Of a stretch of DNA of 64,000 nt, positions 54,179 to 64,000 are shown one piece after another. Below the pieces are notes generated by a model that was not told the origin of the DNA, did not search any database, and saw nothing but the letters and a program-made list of their open reading frames with translations. This stretch comes from Mycobacterium vicinigordonae (lineage in GTDB: Bacteria; Actinomycetota; Actinomycetes; Mycobacteriales; Mycobacteriaceae): positions 4,526,001 to 4,590,000 of the forward strand of contig NZ_CP059165.1 in NCBI RefSeq assembly GCF_013466425.1. Direction: 5' to 3'. Position 1 is the stretch's first letter. Each line of letters starts with the position of its first letter. The position numbers and the translations under genes were made by a program.

Positions 54179-56095
54179 CTAGTCCCCGTCCATGTTGCCC
54201 GGTGTCGTCTTGGACACCTGGACCAGGAATTCGTAGTTCGTCTTGGTCTTGCGCAGCTGCGACATCAGCAGGTCGATGGCCTGGTGGGAGTCCAGACCCG
54301 ACAGCACGCGACGCAGCTTGTGCACGATGCCGAACTCGTCGGGCGACAGCAGCAGCTCGTCTTTGCGGGTGCCGGAGGGGTTGACGTCGACCGCGGGGAA
54401 GACCCGGCGCTCGGAAATCTTGCGATCCAGCTTGAGCTCGGCGTTGCCGGTGCCCTTGAACTCTTCGAAGATCACCGTGTCACCGGTGGAGCCGGTCTCG
54501 ACCATCGCGGTGGCGATGATGGTCAGCGACCCGCCTTCCTCGATGTTGCGAGCGGCGCCTAGGAAGCGCTTCGGCGGGTAGAGCGCCGTGGAGTCGACAC
54601 CACCGGACAGGATCCGGCCCGACGCCGGGGAGGCGTTGTTGTATGCGCGGCCCAACCGGGTGATGGAGTCCAGCAGCACTACGACGTCCTTGCCCTGCTC
54701 AACGAGCCGCTTGGCGCGTTCGATGGCCAGCTCGGCGACGGAGGTGTGGTCGGATGGCGGCCGGTCGAAGGTTGAGGCGATCACCTCGCCCTTGACCGAA
54801 CGCTGCATGTCGGTGACCTCTTCAGGCCGCTCGTCGACCAGCACAACCATCAGGTGGCATTCGGGGTTGTTGCGGGTGATCGCGTTGGCGATGTCCTGCA
54901 GGATCGTGGTCTTACCGGCCTTGGGCGGGGACACGATCAGCGCGCGCTGCCCCTTGCCGATCGGCATGATCAGGTCGATCACGCGGGTGGTCAGCCGATC
55001 CGGCGTGGTCTCCAAACGAAGCCGCTGGTTGGGGTACAGCGGGGTTAGCTTGCTGAACTCGGGCCGCTTCTTGGCGTCCTCGATCGATCCGCCGTTGATG
55101 GTGTCCAGACGCACCAGCGGGTTGAACTTCTGCCGCGGGTTCTTGTCGCCGCCCTCTCCCTCGCGGGGCACCCGCACGGCGCCGGTGACGGCGTCGCCGC
55201 GCCGCAAGCCGTTCTTGCGCACCATGTTCATGGAAACGTAGACGTCGTGCGGGCCGGCCAGGTAGCCGGAGGTGCGTACGAAGGCGTAATTGTCCAGGAC
55301 GTCGAGAATCCCGGCGACCGGCTGAACGACGTCGTCCTCACGCAGTTCGGTCTCGCCGCCACCTTCGCCGGTGCGCTCTCCCCGACGCCTGCGGTCGCGG
55401 AACCGTCGGCCACGGCGGCCCTGGCGTCCGTCGCCGTCGTCGTCTTGCTGATTCGAGCCACCGCGCTGCTGACCGCCTTGCTGGTCACCGCCCTGGTCGC
55501 TCGAGCGCTCGTCGTTCTTGTCGTTGTTCTTGTCGTTCCGGGCTTGCTTCTGGTCGCGCGGACCGTTTGCGGTGTCGTCGCCGCCGTTCTTCTCGGCGCC
55601 CGCGGCGCCGGCTTCCCGGGAGGCACCACGACGTTCCCGGCGCGGCGCATCGTTGTTGGCCTGCTGCTCGTCGGCAGGGCCGCTCTGCTGAGCCGGTGCG
55701 TCCGGGTTGGTGTTCTGGGGTGGTGCGTCCTGTTGAGGCTTGGCATCCTTTTCGGCTGCCGCCTCTTGCGGGGAGTCCTTTTGCTCCGGCGCGTCAGTCT
55801 TCGCGTCAGCCTTGGGGGCGTCCTGTGCCCGGGGCGCCTTCGCGGGCGCCGAACCACCGTTCGCTTGTCCGCGGCTTTCCTGGATCGCGGCGATCAGCTC
55901 GCTCTTGCGCATGCCCGATGTCCCCTTGACCCCGGCCTGGTTAGCCAGGGCACGCAGCTCGGGCAGCACCATGGTGGCCAGCGAGCCGGTATTGCTCTTG
56001 ACGTCGGAGACGGCGGGAGAGTCTGTGGCCACGGCGTTCGACAGCTTCTCGCGGTCGGTGCTTTCGCCAGCCGTGATGAGGTCCGTATCAGTCAC
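54179..56095 (-). CDS. rho: Transcription termination factor Rho
   Basis: A 638-residue hexameric RNA helicase. An N-terminal SAP-like segment ([20 protein letters not shown]) is followed by a low-complexity insertion of about 170 residues rich in Asp, Asn, Gln, Gly and Arg, typical of actinobacterial Rho. The OB-type RNA-binding domain comes next ([16 protein letters not shown]). The P-loop is [16 protein letters not shown] and Walker B is [11 protein letters not shown]. The internal insertion contributes RNA binding and makes this Rho longer than the E. coli protein. It is preceded by thrB and followed by rpmE on the same strand. Confidence 0.96.
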   Translation of the reverse strand: MTDTDLITAGESTDREKLSNAVATDSPAVSDVKSNTGSLATMVLPELRALANQAGVKGTSGMRKSELIAAIQESRGQANGGSAPAKAPRAQDAPKADAKTDAPEQKDSPQEAAAEKDAKPQQDAPPQNTNPDAPAQQSGPADEQQANNDAPRRERRGASREAGAAGAEKNGGDDTANGPRDQKQARNDKNNDKNDERSSDQGGDQQGGQQRGGSNQQDDDGDGRQGRRGRRFRDRRRRGERTGEGGGETELREDDVVQPVAGILDVLDNYAFVRTSGYLAGPHDVYVSMNMVRKNGLRRGDAVTGAVRVPREGEGGDKNPRQKFNPLVRLDTINGGSIEDAKKRPEFSKLTPLYPNQRLRLETTPDRLTTRVIDLIMPIGKGQRALIVSPPKAGKTTILQDIANAITRNNPECHLMVVLVDERPEEVTDMQRSVKGEVIASTFDRPPSDHTSVAELAIERAKRLVEQGKDVVVLLDSITRLGRAYNNASPASGRILSGGVDSTALYPPKRFLGAARNIEEGGSLTIIATAMVETGSTGDTVIFEEFKGTGNAELKLDRKISERRVFPAVDVNPSGTRKDELLLSPDEFGIVHKLRRVLSGLDSHQAIDLLMSQLRKTKTNYEFLVQVSKTTPGNMDGD

Positions 56096-56330
56096 GGATT
56101 TCCTTTCTTGCCCCGCTGATCAGGTCAAACGGGGGATTCCTGCATCGGACGAATGTTCAGGCAAATTGCCGAGTGCGCCCAATCATCGACTCTGAAACGG
56201 TGATCGCCGAGTCGGCGACGAAACAGCGAACCACGTTCACGAGAAGAATTTGGTTTGTCCTAGCGTCAAGGCAGTATGGATGCGATGCAGATGCTGCGAT
56301 TGCTGGACGGCTCCGAGGATAACCCGCTTC

Positions 56331-56360
56331 CTGGCGGGAAGCAAGAAACCCCGCCGCCAG
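56331..56360 (-). terminator. Weak hairpin after thrB
   Basis: CTGGCGG (56331-56337) pairs with CCGCCAG (56354-56360) around a 16-nt loop, 9 bp beyond the thrB stop. It may end the threonine operon before rho. It lacks a U-run, so it could equally be incidental. The rest of the 56096-56368 gap shows no gene and should hold the rho promoter and leader. Confidence 0.4.
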
Positions 56361-56368
56361 TCTGTGGA

Positions 56369-58388
<2,020 letters not shown>

Positions 58389-58392
<4 letters not shown>

Positions 58393-59714
58393 AGATCGGT
58401 TCCTTCCAGTCTCAGCACGCTCGCCACGCTCTGCACGACGTCCAGGTCGGCGAGTGCTTCGACGGTTTCCGACAGGGCGGCGTCGGTCGCGCGGTGGGTG
58501 ACCACGACGATGCGGGCACCCACCCGTTGACCACCTTGATCGGTCACGCCCTCCTGGCGGACCTCGGCGATGCTCACTTCACGTTTGGCGAATTCGGCTG
58601 CCACTGCGGACAACACACCGGGTTTGTCGGCAACATTCATGCTCACGTAGTACCGGGTCTCGATGAAACCCATTGGTGCCACCGGCAGTTGGGCGTACTT
58701 GGACTCGCGCGGGCCTCGACTACCCAGCACCCGGTTACGCGCTGCCATCACCAGGTCACCGGTGACCGCCGAGGCGGTGGGAGCGCCTCCGGCGCCTTGC
58801 CCGTAGAACATCAGCCGTCCGGCCGCCTCGGCTTCGACCACCACGGCGTTGAACGCGCCGTTGACCGTGGCGAGCGGGTGCGACAATGGCACTAGCGCCG
58901 GATACACCCGGGCCGAAACCCGTTGCTGGCCTTCGTCGAGCGTGATGCGCTCGCAAATGGACAGCAGTTTGATGGTGCAGCCCAAGGATTTTGCGGACTC
59001 GAAATCCGACGGCGTGATCTTGGTGATGCCCTCGCGATATACGTCGTCGGCGGTCACCCGGGTGTGAAAGGCGATGGAGGCCAGAATGGCGGCTTTGGCG
59101 GCTGCGTCATAGCCCTCCACGTCGGCGGTGGGGTCGGCCTCGGCGTAGCCGAGCGCGCTCGCATCGGCCAAGGCCTGCTCATAGTCGGCGCCGGTACTGC
59201 CCATCTCCGACAGGATGTAGTTGGTGGTGCCGTTGACAATTCCGGCGACCCGCAGCACCGTGTCTCCGGCCAGCGACTGGGTCAGCGGACGGATCACCGG
59301 GATCGCGCCCGCGACCGCCGCCTCGAAGTAGAGGTCGACGGCTTCGCTTTCGGCGGCTGCCGCCAGTTCCCCGCTGGACGTGGACAACAACGCCTTGTTG
59401 GCGGTGACGACGGACTTGCCGTGCTGGAGTGCGGCCAGGATCGCCTTACGCGCAGGTTCAACCGGGCCCATCACCTCCACGACAATGTCGACGTCGTCGC
59501 GGGTGACAAGTTCGTCGATGTCGTCGGTGAGCAACTCGATGGGCACACCACGGTCAGCGGCCACCCGACGCACCCCGACGCCGCGCAGGACCAGCGGTGC
59601 GCCGATGCGGCCAGCCAAATCCTCGGCACTGCGCTCGATGATGCGCACGACCTCGCTGCCCACGACACCCAACCCGAGTACCGCCACGCCTATGGCCTTT
59701 TCGTCACCAGGCAC
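58389..59714 (-). CDS. hom: Homoserine dehydrogenase
   Basis: A 441-residue enzyme that reduces aspartate semialdehyde to homoserine. The Rossmann glycine motif is [18 protein letters not shown], the catalytic region includes [10 protein letters not shown] and [17 protein letters not shown], and the C-terminal ACT domain ([19 protein letters not shown]) senses amino acids, usually threonine, for feedback inhibition. It starts 3 bp after the lysA stop, at the branch between lysine and threonine synthesis. Confidence 0.95.
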
Positions 59715-59717
59715 AGC

Positions 59718-61136
59718 TCACCTCACTTCCAGACTCAGCAGATCGTCGAAGGTCTCGCGACGCAGGATCAGCCGGGACTGCCCACCGCGCACGGCTACCA
59801 CGGCGGGGCGACCCACCATGTTGTATCGGCTCGACAGCGAATAGCAGTAGGCGCCGGTCGCGGCGACCGCGACCAAGTCGCCCGGCCGGATATCGTCGGG
59901 TACCCAGGCGTCGCGCACGATGATATCGCCACTCTCGCAATGTTTTCCGACCAGACGAGCCTGCACAGCAGGGGAATCGGACAATCGCGAGACCAGCCGC
60001 ACATCGTATTGCGCGTCATAGAGCGCGGTGCGGATGTTGTCACTGATGCCGCCGTCGACGCTGACGTAGCGGCGGTGCGCAGTAGCACTTACATCGACGT
60101 CCTTGACGGTGCCGACTTCGTAGAGCGTGATGGTGCCCGGCCCGGCGATGGCCCGGCCAGGCTCGACCACCAACCTGGGTGTGGGTAGACCGACGGCGGA
60201 TGATTCGGCGCTCACAATGGCGCTCAGCTTGGCGGCCAGTTCATGTATCGGCGGCGGGTCGTCGGAGGGCTGGTACGAAATACCAAGTCCGCCACCGAGA
60301 TCAATGGTGGACACTTGCGCGGTCTTCTCGACACCGAATTCGGCGACGATGTCGCGCAGCAGGCCGATGACGCGGTGCGCGGCGATTTCAAAGCCCGCGA
60401 CGTCGAAGATCTGCGACCCGATATGGCTGTGCAGGCCAACCAGACGCAGGTGGTCGGTTTCGAACACGCGCCGCACGGCGGCCATCGCGGCACCGCTGGC
60501 CACCGACAAACCGAACTTCTGGTCTTCGTGTGCCGTAGAGATGAATTCATGCGTGTGTGCTTCTACACCGACGGTGAGTCGCACGTAGACGTCCTGCACT
60601 ATTCCGGCCTCGCCGGCGATCGCGTCGAGTCGTTCGATCTCGATCATAGAGTCCAGAACAATATGGCCGACACCTGATTTCACCGCGGTAGTCAGCTCGG
60701 CAACCGATTTGTTGTTGCCGTGCAACGCGATTCGTTCGGGCGGGAAGTTCGCGTGCAGCGCGACGGCGAGTTCACCGCCGGTGCAGACGTCCAAAGACAG
60801 GCCCTCTTCGGCGATCCAGCGGGCTATCTCGCTGCACAGGAACGCCTTGGCGGCGTAGTGCACGTTCACTCCCCCGCCGAAGGCGGTGGCCGTCTCCCGA
60901 CAGCGGGAGCGGAAGTCGTCTTCGTCGATGACGAACAACGGAGTCCCGTACTCCTGGGCCAGCTCGGTGACCCCCACCCCGGCGATCTCCGCTACCCCAC
61001 TGTCATCGCGAGTAGTGTTGCGCGGCCATACATTCGGTGCCAGACGCAACAATTCCTCAGCCGACTGCGGGCGCGGTGGGCTGCTGGCTTGCCGGGCGTC
61101 CTCGGCGTACCGGGGACCGGCGGGGTGCACGTTCAC
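59718..61136 (-). CDS. lysA: Diaminopimelate decarboxylase
   Basis: The last step of lysine synthesis. The PLP lysine is in [25 protein letters not shown] and the active-site [10 protein letters not shown] segment are conserved, and [19 protein letters not shown] binds the PLP phosphate. The GTG at 61136 overlaps the argS stop as GTGA and gives 472 residues, with an N-terminal extension of about 25 residues compared with the H37Rv protein as I recall it; a start near [14 protein letters not shown] is possible. It is translationally coupled to argS. Confidence 0.94.
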   Translation of the reverse strand: MNVHPAGPRYAEDARQASSPPRPQSAEELLRLAPNVWPRNTTRDDSGVAEIAGVGVTELAQEYGTPLFVIDEDDFRSRCRETATAFGGGVNVHYAAKAFLCSEIARWIAEEGLSLDVCTGGELAVALHANFPPERIALHGNNKSVAELTTAVKSGVGHIVLDSMIEIERLDAIAGEAGIVQDVYVRLTVGVEAHTHEFISTAHEDQKFGLSVASGAAMAAVRRVFETDHLRLVGLHSHIGSQIFDVAGFEIAAHRVIGLLRDIVAEFGVEKTAQVSTIDLGGGLGISYQPSDDPPPIHELAAKLSAIVSAESSAVGLPTPRLVVEPGRAIAGPGTITLYEVGTVKDVDVSATAHRRYVSVDGGISDNIRTALYDAQYDVRLVSRLSDSPAVQARLVGKHCESGDIIVRDAWVPDDIRPGDLVAVAATGAYCYSLSSRYNMVGRPAVVAVRGGQSRLILRRETFDDLLSLEVR

Positions 61137-62785
61137 ATTCTCTCCGGGGCGCTGACTCCGAGGATCGCCAATCCGTTGCCGATGACCTGGCGGGCCGCCT
61201 GGCACAACGCCAGCCGTGCGGTGTTCAGGTCGGTGGGCTGTTCGTCGCCTTGCGGCAGGATCCGGCAGGCGTCGTAGAACCGATGGTAGTCGCCCGCGAG
61301 ATCCTCCAGGTAGCGGCAGACCCGGTGTGGCTCTCGCAGCGAAGCGGCGGTTCTCAGCACCCGAGGGAACTCGCCGATGGTGCGCAGCAGGGTGCCCTCT
61401 TTGTCGTGACTGAGCAGTTCAAGGTGACCCGTGTCGGGAATCAGGCCCAGTTCGGCGGCGTTGCGAGCCAGCGCAGATAGCCGGGCATGCGCGTATTGCA
61501 CATAGTAGACCGGGTTTTCGTTGGACGCCGATGACCATAGAGCGAGGTCGATGTCGATCGGGGTGTCCACTGAGGACCGGATCAGGCTGTAGCGTGCCGC
61601 GTCCACGCCGATGGCTTCGACCAGGTCGTCGAGGGTGATCACGGTGCCAGCCCGCTTGCTCATCTTGACCGGCTGGCCGTCACGCACCAGGTTGACCATC
61701 TGCCCGATCAGCACCTCGACGGTGGCCGGGTCCTCGCCGAAGGCGGCCGCGGCCGCCTTGAGCCGGGCGATGTAGCCGTGGTGATCGGCCCCCAGCATGT
61801 AGATACACAGGTCGAATCCGCGCTGCCGCTTGTCCAGGTAGTAAGCAAGGTCGCCGGCGATGTAGGCGGGTTTGCCGTCGCTCTTGACCACGACGCGGTC
61901 TTTATCATCGCCAAAGGCACTGCTACGCAACCACGTTGCGCCGTCCTTTTCGTAGATGTTGCCGGTCTCACGGAGCTTGGCGATGGCCTCGTCGACCCGG
62001 CCGCTGGTGTGCATGGAGTCTTCATGGGTGTAGACGTCGAAGTCGGTGCCGAACTCGTGCAGCGATTCCTTAATGTGCGCGAACATCAGGTCGACGCCGA
62101 TCTCGCGGAACGTCTCGTGCATCTCGGCGTCCGGCTCTTGGAGCGCATCGGGCGCCTTCTGCAACACCTGGGCGGCGATGTCGTTGATGTAGGTGCCCGC
62201 GTAACCGTCCTCGGGCGGGCGTTCCCCCTTGGCCGCGGCGACCAGCGAGTTGGCGAAACGGTCGATCTGAGCGCCGTGGTCGTTGAAGTAGTACTCGCGG
62301 ACCACGTCGGCGCCCTGCGTGGTGAGGAGCCGGCCCAGCGCGTCGCCGACCGCGGCCCAGCGGGTACCGCCGATGTGGATCGGGCCGGTGGGGTTGGCCG
62401 AAACAAACTCTAGGTTGATCTTTTGATTCTTGAGGTCACCGGAGTGACCATATGCCGACCCGGCGTCGATGACGTCGTTGACGATCTTGGCCTGCGCCGA
62501 GGTCTCCAGACGCATGTTGATAAAGCCAGGCCCGGCCACCTCGGCAGCGGCGATGCCATCGGCGTTAGTGAGCGCCTCGGCGAGCCATCCGGCCAGCTCA
62601 CGCGGGTTTGCGCCGACCTTCTTACCCAACTGCAGGGCCAGGTTGGAAGCGTAGTCCCCGTGCTCGGGGTTGCGCGGGCGCTCCACCGTGACCGTCTGGG
62701 GCAGCGCGGACACGTCGAGGTCATGCTCAGCCAGCACCGCCATGGCGGTGATTTTGAGCAGCTCAGCGAGGTCGGCGGGGGTCAC
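61133..62785 (-). CDS. argS: Arginyl-tRNA synthetase
   Basis: A 550-residue class I synthetase. The N-terminal Add-1 domain is followed by the HIGH-like motif ([20 protein letters not shown]) and the KMSKR motif ([11 protein letters not shown]), which many ArgRS enzymes lack or alter. The C-terminal helical anticodon-binding domain ends [15 protein letters not shown] ... [11 protein letters not shown]. The start is a GTG. It precedes lysA in one unit and lies 125 bp from a tRNA-Arg gene on the opposite strand. Confidence 0.96.
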   Translation of the reverse strand: MTPADLAELLKITAMAVLAEHDLDVSALPQTVTVERPRNPEHGDYASNLALQLGKKVGANPRELAGWLAEALTNADGIAAAEVAGPGFINMRLETSAQAKIVNDVIDAGSAYGHSGDLKNQKINLEFVSANPTGPIHIGGTRWAAVGDALGRLLTTQGADVVREYYFNDHGAQIDRFANSLVAAAKGERPPEDGYAGTYINDIAAQVLQKAPDALQEPDAEMHETFREIGVDLMFAHIKESLHEFGTDFDVYTHEDSMHTSGRVDEAIAKLRETGNIYEKDGATWLRSSAFGDDKDRVVVKSDGKPAYIAGDLAYYLDKRQRGFDLCIYMLGADHHGYIARLKAAAAAFGEDPATVEVLIGQMVNLVRDGQPVKMSKRAGTVITLDDLVEAIGVDAARYSLIRSSVDTPIDIDLALWSSASNENPVYYVQYAHARLSALARNAAELGLIPDTGHLELLSHDKEGTLLRTIGEFPRVLRTAASLREPHRVCRYLEDLAGDYHRFYDACRILPQGDEQPTDLNTARLALCQAARQVIGNGLAILGVSAPERM

Positions 62786-62910
62786 GACCGTCCATCCTAT
62801 TGGCTGACCTGCCTCGGCCCCGAATCCATTACCGGTGGTCGGGCGGTCACCGGGATGCGCTACTCTGGCGAGGCTTGTTCATGCCCTATGGTGCAGCATG
62901 TTGATGGTGC

Positions 62911-62986
62911 GCCCCCGTAGCTCAGGGGATAGAGCGTCTGCCTCCGGAGCAGAAGGCCGCAGGTTCGAATCCTGCCGGGGGCACCA
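62911..62986 (+). tRNA. tRNA-Arg (anticodon CCG)
   Basis: The 5' arm GCCCCCG pairs with CGGGGGC over seven bases, followed by discriminator A and an encoded CCA (62984-62986). The D arm is TAGCTCAGGGGATAGAGC, the anticodon loop GCCTCCGGAGC gives CCG, and the T arm is AGGTTCGAATCC. Total 76 nt with CCA. It is divergent from argS. Its 3' end borders unfamiliar DNA. Confidence 0.97.
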
Positions 62987-63339
62987 CCGTGTATTTGCAC
63001 TTCAGGAGCTATTTTGAGCCGTTCCCACGATAGCCCTCGTGCGATCTACGTGCGATCTTGGATGCCATTGTCCAGCGCCAGCCAGCGCACACCGGCCAAG
63101 CGCCAGCCTGGTGCACACGGACCAGCGCCCCACAGCCAAGCGAATCTCCGCCCAGATCTCACCGATGCCCGTCGCCAAATGTCCTCGCCAACGAAAGCCC
63201 ACCTCCACAGCAGTGATTCCTGAAGTCAGGCGGGCCGCGTCTGGCCTGCGACGCATACCTGTCGCGTGTATCGGAATGGATGTGTCGGTTGTGCACAGGT
63301 CCGCCATGGCGCGCCGGGATAGGGTGAGCGGCGGGAGGA
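62987..63339 (+). other. Gene-free stretch after tRNA-Arg
   Basis: No convincing coding frame on either strand over about 353 bp. There is a tandem repeat of CGTGCGATCT (63038-63047 and 63049-63058) and a run of related CCAGCGCC/CCAAGCG words at 63070-63150. The position directly 3' of a tRNA would suit a mobile-element junction, but no integrase or copied tRNA end is visible here. Confidence 0.5.
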
Positions 63340-64000
63340 CTAACTGCGCTTCGCGGGCTTGCGTCTTGACTTGGCTTTCGTCACTTGCTCGCGAAGCTCC
63401 AACAATGCATTAATCTCGTCCGCCAGCGGCTCGTAACTCTGCGGCTGTAGGTCACTGCGCGCGGCCAGTCGACCCATCCAAGACGACATATTGCCCTTGT
63501 CTCCCCGTCGGCCCAGTGCGTCCGTCCAGAAGTCCCACTCCGCCTGATTCATCAGCCAGTTATTCGCGTCAATCGGCTGCTCAAGCCAGTAGCGCAGCTC
63601 CTGTTCGATCCTGGGGGTTGCCTTCGTCGGGCGCGAGACAGCGTCCGCTGCAAACTTGGTCCAGACGAACGTCCGTTTCTGGCGCAGCCTCCAGAACGCG
63701 CTGACTGGCAATCGATCCAGCACCGTCTCGATATCCATCTGGAGGCTCTCGGCGACCGACTTAGATTCTTCGGCCTCGTTGCGGCCTGCCATGCGGCGTC
63801 TTCAAGTCGCTGCACTTGGTCGCCGATTACCGCCTCGATGTCTTGACCTACGTCCGAAACCCGATCGATGACATTGTCAATATCGCTGGCCACCATCATC
63901 AGGCTGTCCTGCAAGTGAGCCGCCGTTTCGCGGAAGCGCCGGTTGAACTGAACCGCTTCTCGATCCAAGTAAATGTCGAGCATCTCTTGGTCAGTCAGAG
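63340..64000 (-). pseudogene. Hypothetical gene, apparently frameshifted, 5' end beyond window
   Basis: From the right edge one minus-strand frame reads LTDQEMLDIYLDREAVQFNR ... IEAVIGDQVQRLEDAAW, then turns into Arg/Ser-rich shadow sequence. A second frame starts at ATG 63792, just where the first loses quality, and reads AGRNEAEESKSVAESLQMDI ... RKPAKRS to 63340. An in-frame TGA lies just before that ATG. One small indel near 63780-63800 would join both into a protein of over 210 residues. Alternatively these are two overlapping genes. The N-terminal part is helical and charged; the family is not recognised. Confidence 0.55.

Overview
The window comes from a slow-growing Mycobacterium (Actinomycetota). 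The evidence is a high-G+C genome, one rrs-rrl-rrf operon directly downstream of murA, a long 16S helix-18 region, a fused b-delta ATP synthase subunit, GlgE, NucS, WecA and an N-terminally extended Rho. Gene order is largely that of M. tuberculosis H37Rv Rv1343c down to argS (Rv1292), read in the opposite orientation. The species was not identified. Gene names and H37Rv comparisons come from recalled family knowledge, not from a search.

Layout. 1-3655: a minus-strand cluster of an edge-truncated TetR regulator with an IdeR-like box in front of it, a TIGR03085-type protein, a DesA3-like acyl desaturase and its reductase. It lies beside a tRNA-Leu. 4.3-11 kb: lprD-DUF3817 on plus; on minus clpS, DUF2017, an S58 peptidase, rhomboid, murI, a cAMP phosphodiesterase-like MBL protein, rphA and rdgB. 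The mec-cysO-cysM operon expected here is reduced to a scar of about 165 bp. 11-21.6 kb: pncB, dinG, and the alpha-glucan genes glgP, glgE and glgB. 21.6-31.1 kb: a CnoX-like protein, fadA4, methylmalonyl-CoA epimerase, nucS, one membrane adenylate cyclase, a 57-residue membrane protein, a divergent TetR/O-methyltransferase pair, a secreted protein, and alkA-ogt.

31.2-36.6 kb: the rRNA operon on minus, with a strong terminator, antitermination leader and promoter. 36.7-39.5 kb: murA, a PduO adenosyltransferase, a TM2 protein and the DUF2550 protein. 39.5-47.5 kb: the complete ATP synthase operon. 47.7-52.7 kb: wecA, an unusual Ser/Thr kinase with a six-span membrane domain, then sua5, prmC and prfA. 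53.8-62.8 kb: rpmE, rho, then argS-lysA-hom-thrC-thrB, making lysine and threonine. 62.9 kb to the end: tRNA-Arg(CCG), a gene-free stretch, and an apparently frameshifted hypothetical gene running off the edge.

Most of the window is core housekeeping sequence. The points most worth a second look are the cysM-operon deletion scar, the polytopic kinase inserted between wecA and sua5, the desaturase cluster with its IdeR-like box, the palindromes at glgP/glgE, at the TetR/methyltransferase pair and before the atp operon, and the broken gene beyond tRNA-Arg.
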